Assembly (NCBI RefSeq): GCF_900115675.1 | Contig: NZ_FOXI01000002.1 | Span: forward strand, 124,001-188,000 | Reading direction: 5' to 3' | Length of the DNA stretch: 64,000 bases | Source of the DNA: Halolamina pelagica | GTDB taxonomy: Archaea; Halobacteriota; Halobacteria; Halobacteriales; Haloferacaceae | Made by a program: the position numbers and the translations under genes | Part shown: piece by piece, positions 25,937-34,624 of the stretch | How positions within the stretch are numbered: the first letter of the stretch is position 1 | Layout: each line of letters opens with the position of its first letter | The notes under the pieces: model-generated | What the model saw: the letters and a program-made list of their open reading frames with translations, nothing else | Databases searched by the model: none | What the model was told of the DNA's origin: nothing

Positions 25937-26125
25937 ATGGCTCACAAGGACAGTGGCTGGCGTCCGGAAGGTGCGATGGACGCGTTCGGCGACTACGAGG
26001 TCTGGGAGTACAACCTCGGCCCCCACGAGATCAACGAGGGCGAGGTCGACGGCGAGATCGACTTCGAGAAGTACGCCGACGAGGACGGCTTCGCCACGTC
26101 GGTCGACGACATCGACGACGAGTAA
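25937..26125 (+). CDS. 62-residue acidic protein, unknown function
   Basis: The protein MAHKDSGWRPEGAMDAFGDY... is acidic with several aromatics (YEVWEYNLGPHEIN). There are no cysteines or membrane segment. The ATG at 25937 follows a pyrimidine-rich, short leader (GGCTTTCCCC). It ends 92 bases before the convergent TorD gene. Codon use is like its neighbours, which supports translation. Family unknown to me. Confidence 0.55.
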   Translation: MAHKDSGWRPEGAMDAFGDYEVWEYNLGPHEINEGEVDGEIDFEKYADEDGFATSVDDIDDE

Positions 26126-26216
26126 CGCGCTCGCCCCTTCTTCCCGCAGTTAGTTGGATCGTGCCGCGCACAGTGGTCACGATCGACCACGGCGCCGAAA
26201 CGACCCCGAAAAGCCG

Positions 26217-26843
26217 CTACAGCAGCTGCGCGACGATCTCGTCCTCGAAGGCCGCAGTTCCGGCGGCGACATGTGCGCCGGCGACGAACAGCGGCTCGTC
26301 CGTCTGGTCGACCAGGTGGTCCGTGAACTCCTCGAGCCACGTCAGCAGGTGCTCGTCGAGGAAGACGCGCTCGAAGCCGACCGTCTCGTCCTGACCGGCG
26401 CGCTGGCGCTCGATCAGGTTCCGCAGGAACGCGAACTCGACGGCGACGTGGTCGTTCTCCTCGCCGTACTCCTCCGGCGGGTTCCAGCCCGCGGCGCCGT
26501 AGCTCGCCTCCACGTCGGCCAGCCCCTCGCCGATGAACTCGGTGTCCTCCCGGTAGTACGTCTCGTGGGGGAGCACCTCCGGGCGCGGACCGACCATCAG
26601 GGCGGTGTACTCCCCGGCGAGTTCGTCGACGACCTCCGCCACGTCCCGGCCCTGGTTGGCGTCGACGAACTCCTCCAGCGCCGCGAAGCCGGCGTCGAGG
26701 TGCTCGTTCACCTCCTCGCCGGGCGTCTCGATCTCCCCCGCGAGGAGGCGCTCGACGAACGCCTCGTCGGGCGTGTCGTGGAACACTTCGATCACGAAGT
26801 CGACCAGTTCGATACGTGCGTCGTAAACGGCGTTATCGTCCAT
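26217..26843 (-). CDS. torD: TorD/DmsD-family chaperone for a molybdoenzyme
   Basis: From the ATG at 26841-26843 the protein is 208 aa and mostly helical. The TorD signature region is present: YTALMVGPRPEVLPHETYY, then ASYGAAGWNPPEEYGEENDHVAVEFAFLRNL. These chaperones bind the Tat signal of a DMSO-reductase-family enzyme and help insert the molybdenum cofactor before export. The obvious client here is the Tat-dependent formate dehydrogenase catalytic subunit encoded divergently at 29240. Its start overlaps the end of the iron-sulfur protein gene by 11 bases, so the two are one operon. Confidence 0.88.
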   Translation of the reverse strand: MDDNAVYDARIELVDFVIEVFHDTPDEAFVERLLAGEIETPGEEVNEHLDAGFAALEEFVDANQGRDVAEVVDELAGEYTALMVGPRPEVLPHETYYREDTEFIGEGLADVEASYGAAGWNPPEEYGEENDHVAVEFAFLRNLIERQRAGQDETVGFERVFLDEHLLTWLEEFTDHLVDQTDEPLFVAGAHVAAGTAAFEDEIVAQLL

Positions 26844-28965
26844 TGTTGGCCCCTTGGAAAACGACCTGCGCGCGGCACTCGTCGCAGTACTCGAAGATGC
26901 TGTGCTCGGTGTCGCCGGCGACGCCCTCGACGAGGTCGCCCACTTCGTCCCGAACCGACTCCATCGACCCGCGGCTGGTGAACGGCGTCCCACAGCGCAC
27001 GCACTCGAGCATCTCGCCCTCGAAAACGGGCTCCCACTCCTCGCCGTCGCGGTTCTCCGGCAGCCGGGAGGGCTCCAGTCCGGGCTCGATCGTGATGGCG
27101 CCCTCCGGACAGCCGCTCTCACACACGCCGCAGTTCACGCAGTCGGCGTGGTTGAACTGGAGTTCGCCGTCGTTCGTGCGCTGGATGGCGTCGGTGGGAC
27201 AGAGCGTCGAACACGTCGGCGTGAGGTTGCAGGCGTCCGAAACCTCCATCCGGCCGAACGTGTCCAGCCCGCGGATCACGTCGCGGTCCGGCTCGGTCTC
27301 CTCGATGATCCGGCGAACCGACTCCAGCGCCCAGTCGTGGGTGGTGAACGGCTCGCGGGGCGAGTCGGGCCGACCGGTGCCGGTCGCCTCGTGCTCGCCG
27401 GTCGGGACCGGGGACGACTCCAGCCCCTCGACGAACGCGTCGAGTTCGCCGGCGAAGGCGGCGGGATCGTCGCCCTCGGGTGCGAAGAAGGCGGTGCGCG
27501 CGCCGAGTTCGAGGTCGCCGGTCGCGACGTTCATCCGGTCGACCAGTTCGGCCTTCGGGTCCGGGCCGGAGTGGAGACACGCGTCGCCACAGCCGACGAT
27601 GGCGACGCCGTCGGCGCCGGCCGCGAGCGCGTGGAGCACGTGAGCCTCGCCCACCGTGTCGGTGCAGTTCACGCGAACCGGGAGGATCGGCTGGTAGCCG
27701 GCGTCCTCGCCGCGGCCGGCGCGGCGCCCATAGCTCTCCAGGGCGTCGGCGGCCTGCTCCGAGCAGACGAACGCGACGACCGGCGACTCGATGCCGGCGT
27801 CGCCGCCGAAGAACTGGGAGACGCGGCCGCCCTCGTCGATGTCGAGCAGCGACTCGACCTCGCGCGCCAGTCGCTCGTTGGTCGGCTCGCGGAGTTCGAC
27901 GGCGCCGGTCGGACAGGCGGAGGTGCAGGCGCCACAGTTCATGCAGGCCGTCTCGTCGAACGCCACCTCGTCGACCGCGGGCCGGGAAACTGCCTCGTGC
28001 GGGCACGCGTCCGTGCACCGCGTACAGCCCTCGACGCCCGAGTCGCCCGAGGCGCAGATGTCCATTTCGATGTCGAGGTGCTGGGGCTTGGTGATCCCGC
28101 CGAGCTGGCTCTCGACGGCGGCAGCGACGCCCCCGTCGAAGTGGGAGAAGTACCCGAGTTGGCCGCCGCGACTCTTCGTCGGGCCGCCGGGGTAGACCAC
28201 CTGATCCGCCTCGAGCGTTCGCTCGACGCCCTCAGGCTCGATGGCGTCGACCGGGCAACACTCCAGATACTCGCCGTCGGGGGCGTCGGGCGCGATGTCG
28301 ACGGGGTAGGAGGTGACGCCCTCGTCGGGCCCCTGCTCGACACACTTCATGCAGCCGATGCAGTCCTCGGTGACGCGGGCTTCGAGCGCCAGTTCGAACT
28401 CGCCGAAGGAACCTGAAACCTCACGCACGCGGCCGCGTTCGACGTCGACCTCGTCGAGGTCGTGTTCGGGATCGCCGAAGTCGCGGCCGTTCGCGATCAG
28501 CGTCACGTCGGCTCGCCCCGAGAGCGCCGACGCCGCGGCCGCGTCCCCGACGACGACGACGTGGTCGCCCGCCTCCTTCGAGACCGTCCGGGAGGGTGAC
28601 TCCTCGCGCAGGCCGGCGACGGTCGCGTCGATGGTGCGGGCGGTCTTCTCCGTCGCCGCGGGTGTGTCGTGCACCCAGCCCGAGCCCTCGCGGTGGTCGA
28701 CGAACGCCGTCGCGTCGGGGTGGAGCCCCTGGGCCTCGGCCATCTCACGGATCCGCCGCTGACAGCCGGCGTCGGGGGCGGTCGCCACCACGTGGTCCAG
28801 GTCGTACTCGTTGACGACGGCGGCGGCTTTCTCGAGGCCGTCGCCACAGAGGTGGCCCGCGCTCGCCACCACCTCCACGTCGTCGTCGCCGACGCCCTCC
28901 CTGACGCCCTCGGCGTCGATGGCATCGGGGGCGCCACAGTCGCAGACGAACGCGCCTACCTTCAT
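26833..28965 (-). CDS. Large multi-cluster iron-sulfur protein with HdrA-like and MvhD-like parts
   Basis: The 710-aa protein is built of electron-transfer modules. Residues 1-75 (FVCDCG, HLCGDG, DAGCQR) resemble an HdrA N-terminal segment. Ferredoxin-type cysteines follow at 202-208 with C236/C237, at 304-321 (CASGDSGVEGCTRCTDAC) and at 341-351 (CMNCGACTSAC). An MvhD/FrhD-like domain spans about 395-500 (VNCTDT, GCGDACLHSGPDPKAELVDRMN). Two further cluster sites follow at 579-589 and 609-619, and a four-cysteine, probably zinc, site at the C-terminus (CVRC and CDEC). No flavin motif is evident. I infer a cytoplasmic electron hub associated with the adjacent formate dehydrogenase; the partner is unproven. 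Confidence 0.8.
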   Translation of the reverse strand: MKVGAFVCDCGAPDAIDAEGVREGVGDDDVEVVASAGHLCGDGLEKAAAVVNEYDLDHVVATAPDAGCQRRIREMAEAQGLHPDATAFVDHREGSGWVHDTPAATEKTARTIDATVAGLREESPSRTVSKEAGDHVVVVGDAAAASALSGRADVTLIANGRDFGDPEHDLDEVDVERGRVREVSGSFGEFELALEARVTEDCIGCMKCVEQGPDEGVTSYPVDIAPDAPDGEYLECCPVDAIEPEGVERTLEADQVVYPGGPTKSRGGQLGYFSHFDGGVAAAVESQLGGITKPQHLDIEMDICASGDSGVEGCTRCTDACPHEAVSRPAVDEVAFDETACMNCGACTSACPTGAVELREPTNERLAREVESLLDIDEGGRVSQFFGGDAGIESPVVAFVCSEQAADALESYGRRAGRGEDAGYQPILPVRVNCTDTVGEAHVLHALAAGADGVAIVGCGDACLHSGPDPKAELVDRMNVATGDLELGARTAFFAPEGDDPAAFAGELDAFVEGLESSPVPTGEHEATGTGRPDSPREPFTTHDWALESVRRIIEETEPDRDVIRGLDTFGRMEVSDACNLTPTCSTLCPTDAIQRTNDGELQFNHADCVNCGVCESGCPEGAITIEPGLEPSRLPENRDGEEWEPVFEGEMLECVRCGTPFTSRGSMESVRDEVGDLVEGVAGDTEHSIFEYCDECRAQVVFQGANNGR

Positions 28966-29199
28966 CGTCCGAGCGGTTACCCACCGGCCGCATTAGGGCT
29001 TGCGACACGGGCAGTCTTTCTTTTGGTAGCCCGAAAATAGCTTGATAGTTCGTGATATACGTTTCGTGAGGTCCGATGCGGTGTCCGATGTTGGTGAATA
29101 TCGTTTCACGGACGCCGGGGAAACAGGGGAAGAGGGGGCTGAAACCGCCGTACCTGCGTGCGATGGATTGAAGGTGGGTCCGTCCATGTATCCGCTAAT

Positions 29200-29227
29200 T
29201 CGTACCAGCCAGTGACAGTTGGTACGA
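29200..29227. promoter_or_regulatory. Perfect 8-bp inverted repeat just before fdhA
   Basis: TCGTACCA (29200-29207) and its exact complement TGGTACGA (29220-29227) are separated by 12 bases. The right arm ends 12 bases before the fdhA ATG. Arms one helical turn or two apart are typical of operators bound by a dimeric regulator. In a leaderless promoter this position would cover the start of transcription. The surrounding 274-base divergent region is AT-richer than the genes and also holds short direct repeats (TTCGTGA at 29049 and 29063; GTCCGATG at 29071 and 29083). Confidence 0.55.
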
Positions 29228-29239
29228 CAGGATACAACA

Positions 29240-32200
29240 ATGAGCTCAGAACCAGTCTCCCTCGACCTGGACCGCAGGTCGTTCCTGAAAGCCAGCGCGC
29301 TCGCGGGCGCGGTGGCGCTCGGGGGCGGCGGCGCGGGACAGGCGCTCGCACAAAGTGACGGGGAGGTCGACGGAACTGACGAAGAGGGCGAACTCACGAA
29401 GACGGTCTGTAACTTCTGTGCCGTCGGTTGTGGGTTCCGGGGCGAACGGCAGGGCAACGCCTTCGTCGGGCAGGAGCCTTGGCACGAGAACCCGATAAAC
29501 AACGGATCGCTCTGCTCGAAGGGGGCCGCTATCTACGGCAGCGAGCACTCCGAACGGCGACTCAAGCATCCACTCATCAAGGAAGGTGACACCTCGTGGC
29601 GGAAGGCCGGCTGGGACGAGGCCCTCGAGAAGGTCGGAAACGAACTCAACCAGATCCGGGAGGAGCACGGTCCGGACTCCGTGATGTGGATGGGGTCGGC
29701 CCACTTCTCCAACGAGGAGTCCTACGCGTTCCGGAAGCTCTCGAGCATCTTTGGGACCAACAACGTGGACCACCAGGCTCGGATCTGTCACTCCACCACC
29801 GTCTCCGGCCTCGCGAACACGTGGGGCTACGGGGCGATGACGAACACGATCAACGACTACCGCAACTTCGACCTCAACCTCATCATCGGGCAGAACCCCG
29901 CCGAGGCCCACCCGATCGCGATGCAGCACATCCTCGAGGGCCAGCAGCGCGGCGGCGATATCGCCGTCGTCGACCCGCGGTTCACCAAGACCGCGGCCAA
30001 GGGCGACTACTACTACCGGATGCGGCCCGGGACCGACGTGGCCCTGATGATGGGCCTGATGAAGTACCTGCGCGACGAGCAGAACCTCGACCGGGAGATG
30101 CTCGAAGAGCGGGTCATGGGGTGGCCCGACGTGGAGGTCGAACTCGACCAGTACGACCTCGAGACCGTCGAGGACATCACGTGGGTCAGCCAGGAGCAGA
30201 TCCGCGAACTCGGCGACCTGATCGCCGAGAACGCGCCGAAGGTCCAGATCGAGTGGGCGATGGGCGGGACCCAGCACAACAACGGGACCCAGAACATCCG
30301 CTCCTACGCGCTCACCTCGCTGTCCTCCGGGAGCGCCGCCCAGTCCGGCGGCGGCCTGCAGGTCATGCGTGGCCACGCGAACGTGCAGGGGGCAACCGAC
30401 CTCGCAGTCGCGAGCCACATCCTGCCCGGTTACTACTCGGTCGGTTCGCCCGGTTCCTGGCAGTACTGGAGCGAGGTCTGGTCGAAGAGCCCCTTCACGA
30501 GCGGCGAGATCACCTTCGAGGAGCTCTACGACGAGTACGACCTGATGCCGGAGGACCGGTATCTGGAACAGTCCGACGGCGACGAGATCGACGACTCGTT
30601 CCCGAGCGAACGGTCGATGATGTTCCAGAAGGGGATGACCGTCGCGCGGTGGTTCGACGGCGGGCTTCCCCAGGAGGAGCGGCTCAACGAGACGCCGCTC
30701 TACCAGCCCGACGAGCTGAAGGCCGTCGTCATCTGGGGCCACTCGCTCAACTCCATCTCGGAGATGCAGAAGATGAAGGACGCGATGGACCGGATGGACC
30801 TCGTCGTCGTCGTCGACGTGTTCCCCTCGGTGGCGTCGGTGCTCTCGGACCAGGACAACGTCGTGATCCTCTCGGCGGCGTCCCAGTACGAGCACCACCG
30901 GTCGCTCACCAACTCCCACCGCTCGGTCCAGTGGTCCGAGCCGGTGCGGCCGCCGTCGCACAACACGAAGCCCGACCTCGAGATCATGCAGGAGCTCGCC
31001 GACCGCTTCGGCTTCGGCGACCACTTCGACTGGGGCTCGGGCTCCGGCCTCTACAACGGCAAGAGCACCTACGAGGAGGTGCTCCGGGAGGTCAACCTCG
31101 GCGTCCGGACGATCGGCTACCAGCAGGATCCCCAGCGCCTGCAGGAACAGCAGGAGTACGACTACGCGTTCTCCACGGACAACCTCCGGTGTGAGGAGGA
31201 GGGACTCCCCGTCTCCGGGGAGTTCTGGCAGCTCCCGTGGCCCTGCTGGGGCGAAGGTCACCCGGGAACGCCGATCATCTGGAACGACGACCTGGACCCG
31301 CGCAACGGCGGGCAGGACTTCCGCGCTCGGTGGGGCGTTCAGGCCCCGACACCCGAGGAGTGGGCGGACATGGACACGGACAAGGAGTACCCCATGCAGG
31401 AGACCTACGACCAGGGCGGCGAGGAGGCCCTGAACCTCCTGCGTGATCCGTACACGCCCGACTGGGAGTCCGACTTCGACAACGAAGTCCAGGGCGTCCC
31501 GCAGTACCCCGGCTTCGCGACGACGCTGCCGGAGGACTACAGCAACCCGGATCAGCTCTCGCTGCCCTACGCCTACGCGCTCGACCCCGACCAGTCCGTC
31601 TACGACACGGCGGTCGCGATGAACGAGCGCTACGGGGCCGACTTCGACGAGGACTTCTACGCCCAGTACGACTTCGCACAGCCGGACGCGCCGACCGGGC
31701 GTGGCCGGGCTCGTGCAGTCGTCTGGGGCTTCATGGACACCGTGCCGGTTCACCGCGAACCGGTTGAGAGTCCGCGCCCCGACCTGGTCGAGGAGTGGCC
31801 CGCCAACGGCCAGCAGACCAACTTCTACCGGCTCGACCAGAACAACGCGGCCGTCCAGGAGCGGGCGACCGCGGCGGCGAACGATCCCGGCGACGAGTCG
31901 GCGTTCAGCACGGTGATGACCACGGGCCGGCAGGTCGAGCACCAGGGCGGTGGGGCGGAGTCCCGCTCCAACGAGTACCTGGCCGACCTCCAGCCCCACA
32001 TGTACGTGGAGATCCACCCGAACATGGCCGAGGAGATGGGGATCGACGGCGGCGACCTCGTCGTCGTCTCCACCACCGACCGCGGGTCGGTGCTGGTCAA
32101 GGCTCGCGTCACCCCGCGTCCCGGCCACGGCCCCGAGGAAGAGGAGATCTTCCTCCCGTTCCACTGGGGCGGTATCGCGAAGGGTGAGGACCTACTCGAG

Positions 32201-32452
32201 AAGTACCCCGACGGCAACGAGCCGTTCGCGATCGGGGACTCGGTGAACTTCATCACCTCCCGCGGCTACGACGTGGAGACCCAGATGCAGGAGACCAAGG
32301 CGGCGCAGGCGAAGGTCCGCCCGGCCACCCAGGAGCTCGTCGACGAGCTCAACATGGACGTGGACCTGGAGACGTTCACGTTCCCGCAGGACGAGGCCGG
32401 CTTCGGCCAGCAGAAGGACTTCGACACCCGCGACAACACGACGGTTCAGTAA
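29240..32452 (+). CDS. fdhA: Formate dehydrogenase catalytic subunit, FdnG type, Tat-exported
   Basis: The ATG at 29240 gives 1070 aa. A Tat signal (DRRSFLKASALAGAVALGGG, about residues 11-30) directs export. A 4Fe-4S site follows at C57, C60, C64 and C92. The molybdenum ligand region ARICHSTTVSGLANTWGYGAMTN matches FdnG, with C183 in place of the bacterial selenocysteine and the catalytic His184. QNPAEAHPIAMQH is another FdnG hallmark. The C-terminal quarter is the MopB pterin-binding domain. The enzyme should oxidise formate outside the cytoplasm and pass electrons via FdhB to the membrane. Length is close to FdnG (1015 aa). First gene of a four-gene operon. Confidence 0.92.
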   Translation: MSSEPVSLDLDRRSFLKASALAGAVALGGGGAGQALAQSDGEVDGTDEEGELTKTVCNFCAVGCGFRGERQGNAFVGQEPWHENPINNGSLCSKGAAIYGSEHSERRLKHPLIKEGDTSWRKAGWDEALEKVGNELNQIREEHGPDSVMWMGSAHFSNEESYAFRKLSSIFGTNNVDHQARICHSTTVSGLANTWGYGAMTNTINDYRNFDLNLIIGQNPAEAHPIAMQHILEGQQRGGDIAVVDPRFTKTAAKGDYYYRMRPGTDVALMMGLMKYLRDEQNLDREMLEERVMGWPDVEVELDQYDLETVEDITWVSQEQIRELGDLIAENAPKVQIEWAMGGTQHNNGTQNIRSYALTSLSSGSAAQSGGGLQVMRGHANVQGATDLAVASHILPGYYSVGSPGSWQYWSEVWSKSPFTSGEITFEELYDEYDLMPEDRYLEQSDGDEIDDSFPSERSMMFQKGMTVARWFDGGLPQEERLNETPLYQPDELKAVVIWGHSLNSISEMQKMKDAMDRMDLVVVVDVFPSVASVLSDQDNVVILSAASQYEHHRSLTNSHRSVQWSEPVRPPSHNTKPDLEIMQELADRFGFGDHFDWGSGSGLYNGKSTYEEVLREVNLGVRTIGYQQDPQRLQEQQEYDYAFSTDNLRCEEEGLPVSGEFWQLPWPCWGEGHPGTPIIWNDDLDPRNGGQDFRARWGVQAPTPEEWADMDTDKEYPMQETYDQGGEEALNLLRDPYTPDWESDFDNEVQGVPQYPGFATTLPEDYSNPDQLSLPYAYALDPDQSVYDTAVAMNERYGADFDEDFYAQYDFAQPDAPTGRGRARAVVWGFMDTVPVHREPVESPRPDLVEEWPANGQQTNFYRLDQNNAAVQERATAAANDPGDESAFSTVMTTGRQVEHQGGGAESRSNEYLADLQPHMYVEIHPNMAEEMGIDGGDLVVVSTTDRGSVLVKARVTPRPGHGPEEEEIFLPFHWGGIAKGEDLLEKYPDGNEPFAIGDSVNFITSRGYDVETQMQETKAAQAKVRPATQELVDELNMDVDLETFTFPQDEAGFGQQKDFDTRDNTTVQ

Positions 32453-32453
32453 A

Positions 32454-33131
32454 ATGTCCACAAACGAATCAAAGACCGAGATGATGAGCCAGGGGGTGAT
32501 GGGCACCGGCGACGACACGCGCATCTTCCCCGACGTGGCTGCGTGTATCGACTGTGGCGGCTGTGTAGTCGCCTGTAACCGAACGTGGGACATGCCCCGC
32601 GACGAACAGCGCATCAGCATCTCCACGATGCTGGAGGGCGAGGAAGGCGCCGAGGGACTCAACGCGAGCCCCTCCCAGGCGATCGGTCAGGGCGAGAATC
32701 CGGGCGAGACCAGCGTCCCGATGCAGTGTTACCACTGCGAGAACGCGCCCTGCGTGTCGGTCTGTCCGGTCGACGCCCTCGTCAAGAAGGACGACGGGTT
32801 CGTCGACGTGCGCGACGACGTCTGTATCGGCTGCCAGTACTGCCTGTCCGCCTGTCCGTTCGGCGCCCCGCAGTTCCCGGGCTCGAACGACGGCTCGGCG
32901 GAGATCTTCGGCACCGGCGGTACGATGGACAAGTGTACGATGTGTCAGGACCGACAGGAGGTCGGCAAGGGGCCGGCGTGTGCCGAGGAGTGCGCGACCG
33001 ACGCCATCCTCGTGGGCACGACCGAGCAGATCGCTGACGAGCTCGACAAACGAGACTCCGGGACGTTCTTCAACGACGACGCGATGGAGATCGTCTTCGG
33101 TGCCGACGACGCGGAGGCGTTCGGCGTATGA
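32454..33131 (+). CDS. fdhB: Formate dehydrogenase iron-sulfur subunit
   Basis: The 225-aa protein has sixteen cysteines in four groups: CIDCGGCVVAC, CYHCENAPCVSVC, CIGCQYCLSAC and CTMC with CAEEC, enough for four 4Fe-4S clusters as in FdnH. It would wire FdhA to the membrane cytochrome. Unlike E. coli FdnH there is no C-terminal transmembrane helix; the two-helix protein encoded next may replace it. There is no Tat signal of its own, suggesting export together with FdhA. ATG at 32454, two bases after the fdhA stop. Confidence 0.9.
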   Translation: MSTNESKTEMMSQGVMGTGDDTRIFPDVAACIDCGGCVVACNRTWDMPRDEQRISISTMLEGEEGAEGLNASPSQAIGQGENPGETSVPMQCYHCENAPCVSVCPVDALVKKDDGFVDVRDDVCIGCQYCLSACPFGAPQFPGSNDGSAEIFGTGGTMDKCTMCQDRQEVGKGPACAEECATDAILVGTTEQIADELDKRDSGTFFNDDAMEIVFGADDAEAFGV

Positions 33132-33556
33132 GCAACTCTACCGCAGAGAACGGCGCCAGCAGCTACTCGGGGACCGTCGTCGCGGTCAACGCCGTGATCG
33201 CGGTGGCCGTCGCGCTTGGAGCTGTCTGGGTCGTCAACGGGTTCGACGTGTTCTACGAGCGACTGAACCGCGTCTCGCCGACTATCGAGGGCGGCGGGAT
33301 CGGGACGGCGTTCGCACAGGGGAACGATATCGGGTGGCTCGTGTTCATAGTCGAGGCGATCCACGCGATCGACGTGCTGATGGGGCTGTTCATCCTCGTG
33401 ATGGTGTTCGTCCACTGGGGCGCGTTCCGGCGCCTCGCCGGGCGGATGCGCCAGCCCGGAGAATCCCGCGCGATGCCGGACGGAGGCTCGCCGGCACAGG
33501 GAGCCGGCGCGGACGGCGGCGACACCGGCGCGGAGAACGGAGGTGACACCCGATGA
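33128..33556 (+). CDS. Two-helix membrane subunit of the formate dehydrogenase operon
   Basis: The 142-aa protein has helices at about 14-42 (VVAVNAVIAVAVALGAVWVVN) and 72-102 (WLVFIVEAIHAIDVLMGLFILVMVFVHW). Histidines at IHAID and FVHWG could bind haem but that is speculative. A Gly/Asp-rich tail (about 115-142) is soluble. Its start overlaps the fdhB stop (ATGA, 33128-33131) and its stop overlaps the cytochrome start. I infer a small anchor, perhaps replacing the FdnH membrane helix. No family name is recognised. Confidence 0.7.
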   Translation: MSNSTAENGASSYSGTVVAVNAVIAVAVALGAVWVVNGFDVFYERLNRVSPTIEGGGIGTAFAQGNDIGWLVFIVEAIHAIDVLMGLFILVMVFVHWGAFRRLAGRMRQPGESRAMPDGGSPAQGAGADGGDTGAENGGDTR

Positions 33557-34542
33557 CGAACCTCGATCACGGGAAGTTCACGCGCATGACGACGGTGTTC
33601 CACTCGCTGCTCGCCATGGACGTGTTCTTCCTGTTCTTCACGGGGTACGCCATCATGTTCAACGACGAGCTCTGGTGGATGCTCACCCTCATGGGTGGCT
33701 CCGGCTCGGTCGCCGCGCTCCACCGCGTGTTCGGCGTCGGGCTGCTGGCGCTGATCACGTTCTGGGCGCTGATGATGGTGACCACGGACACCGGCCGCTC
33801 GAACTTCAGTGAGGTCATGCCCACGCCTGACGACGCGAAGGCGTTCGTGCAGGACATCCAGTTCGTGCTGGGCAACGCCGAGGAGCGCCACCCCAACGCC
33901 CGCCAGTTCGCGGGCGGCACCGCCGACGAGATCCCGCTGCTGAGCTACGTCGGCAAGGGCGTGATCTTCATCTTCGCGGTGGAGCTGGCGCTGCTGTCCA
34001 TCTCGGGACTGCTCATCTGGAGCAAGACCGGGCTGATGCAGTACTTCGCCACCCAGACGGCGGCGATCGCGTTCGTCGTCTTCCACGGGCTGCTGGGCGT
34101 CATTATGCTGATGGGGGTCATGTTCCACATCTTCGAGCACGGCTTCCACCCGGCCTTCTTCCCGGTGGAAACGAAGGCGTTCATCCCGCGCTCGATGATC
34201 CCCGAGCACCACGAGGACGGCGACGAGGGGACCGGCATCGAGCGCCTCCAGCTCTCCTCGAGCTGGGCGAGTGCGTCCAACCTCGCCGGCGCGGCGACGG
34301 TGATCGGTATCGTCAGCGTACTGACCGCCAGCATCTACGACACCGGCTACCCGGTGTCGCTCGAACTGCTGGTCGGCGGCGGTCCGACGAACCTGCTGCT
34401 GACCGTCGGCGTCAACATCGGCATGCTCGTGCTGTTCTTCGGCATGGTGCTGTCGGTGTACGGGAACCTCGTCCGCATGCGCTGGGAACAGCAGATGGCG
34501 GAGGAGGAGGCCGACGGCGCCGAGGCCGAAGCCGCCGACTGA
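33553..34542 (+). CDS. Formate dehydrogenase cytochrome b subunit (FdnI-like)
   Basis: The 329-aa integral membrane protein begins KFTRMTTVFHSLLAMDVFFLFFTGYAIMF, the first helix of the FdnI/cytochrome b561-like fold with a haem-ligand histidine. Others are in ALHRVFGVGLLALI and VVFHGLLGVIMLMGVMFHIFEHGFHP. Four core helices bind two haem b groups and pass electrons to quinone. Two further helices at the C-terminus (about 240-310, NLAGAATVIGIVSVLTA and LLLTVGVNIGMLVLFFGMVLS) extend the usual about 220-aa length. The tail is acidic. It is the last gene of the operon, with a 4-base overlap to the previous one. Confidence 0.88.
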   Translation: MTNLDHGKFTRMTTVFHSLLAMDVFFLFFTGYAIMFNDELWWMLTLMGGSGSVAALHRVFGVGLLALITFWALMMVTTDTGRSNFSEVMPTPDDAKAFVQDIQFVLGNAEERHPNARQFAGGTADEIPLLSYVGKGVIFIFAVELALLSISGLLIWSKTGLMQYFATQTAAIAFVVFHGLLGVIMLMGVMFHIFEHGFHPAFFPVETKAFIPRSMIPEHHEDGDEGTGIERLQLSSSWASASNLAGAATVIGIVSVLTASIYDTGYPVSLELLVGGGPTNLLLTVGVNIGMLVLFFGMVLSVYGNLVRMRWEQQMAEEEADGAEAEAAD

Positions 34543-34547
34543 GGCGG

Positions 34548-34566
34548 TTTCTCCCCCTCTCGTTTT
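34548..34566 (+). terminator. Pyrimidine-rich tract after the formate dehydrogenase operon
   Basis: TTTCTCCCCCTCTCGTTTT lies a few bases past the last stop codon. Archaeal termination commonly uses T- or pyrimidine-rich stretches with no hairpin, so this is a likely end point of the operon. Confidence 0.35.
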
Positions 34567-34624
34567 CACGGTCGCCAGCGGCGGCGCTGGCTCGTGAGCT
34601 CGCTCGGAGAAGGGACGGTCCGCG

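Noticed and set aside
26854-28416. Long frame antisense to the iron-sulfur protein
   Set aside because: Shadow of a gene with clear cysteine motifs on the other strand.
28966-29239. A small gene in the divergent region before fdhA
   Set aside because: Frames here have no credible start or composition; the region looks regulatory.
29246-32164. A nearly 1000-codon open frame antisense to fdhA
   Set aside because: Its composition (Val/Leu/Arg/Asp runs) mirrors the third-position bias of the sense gene. Such shadows accompany almost every GC-rich gene here and show no family motif.
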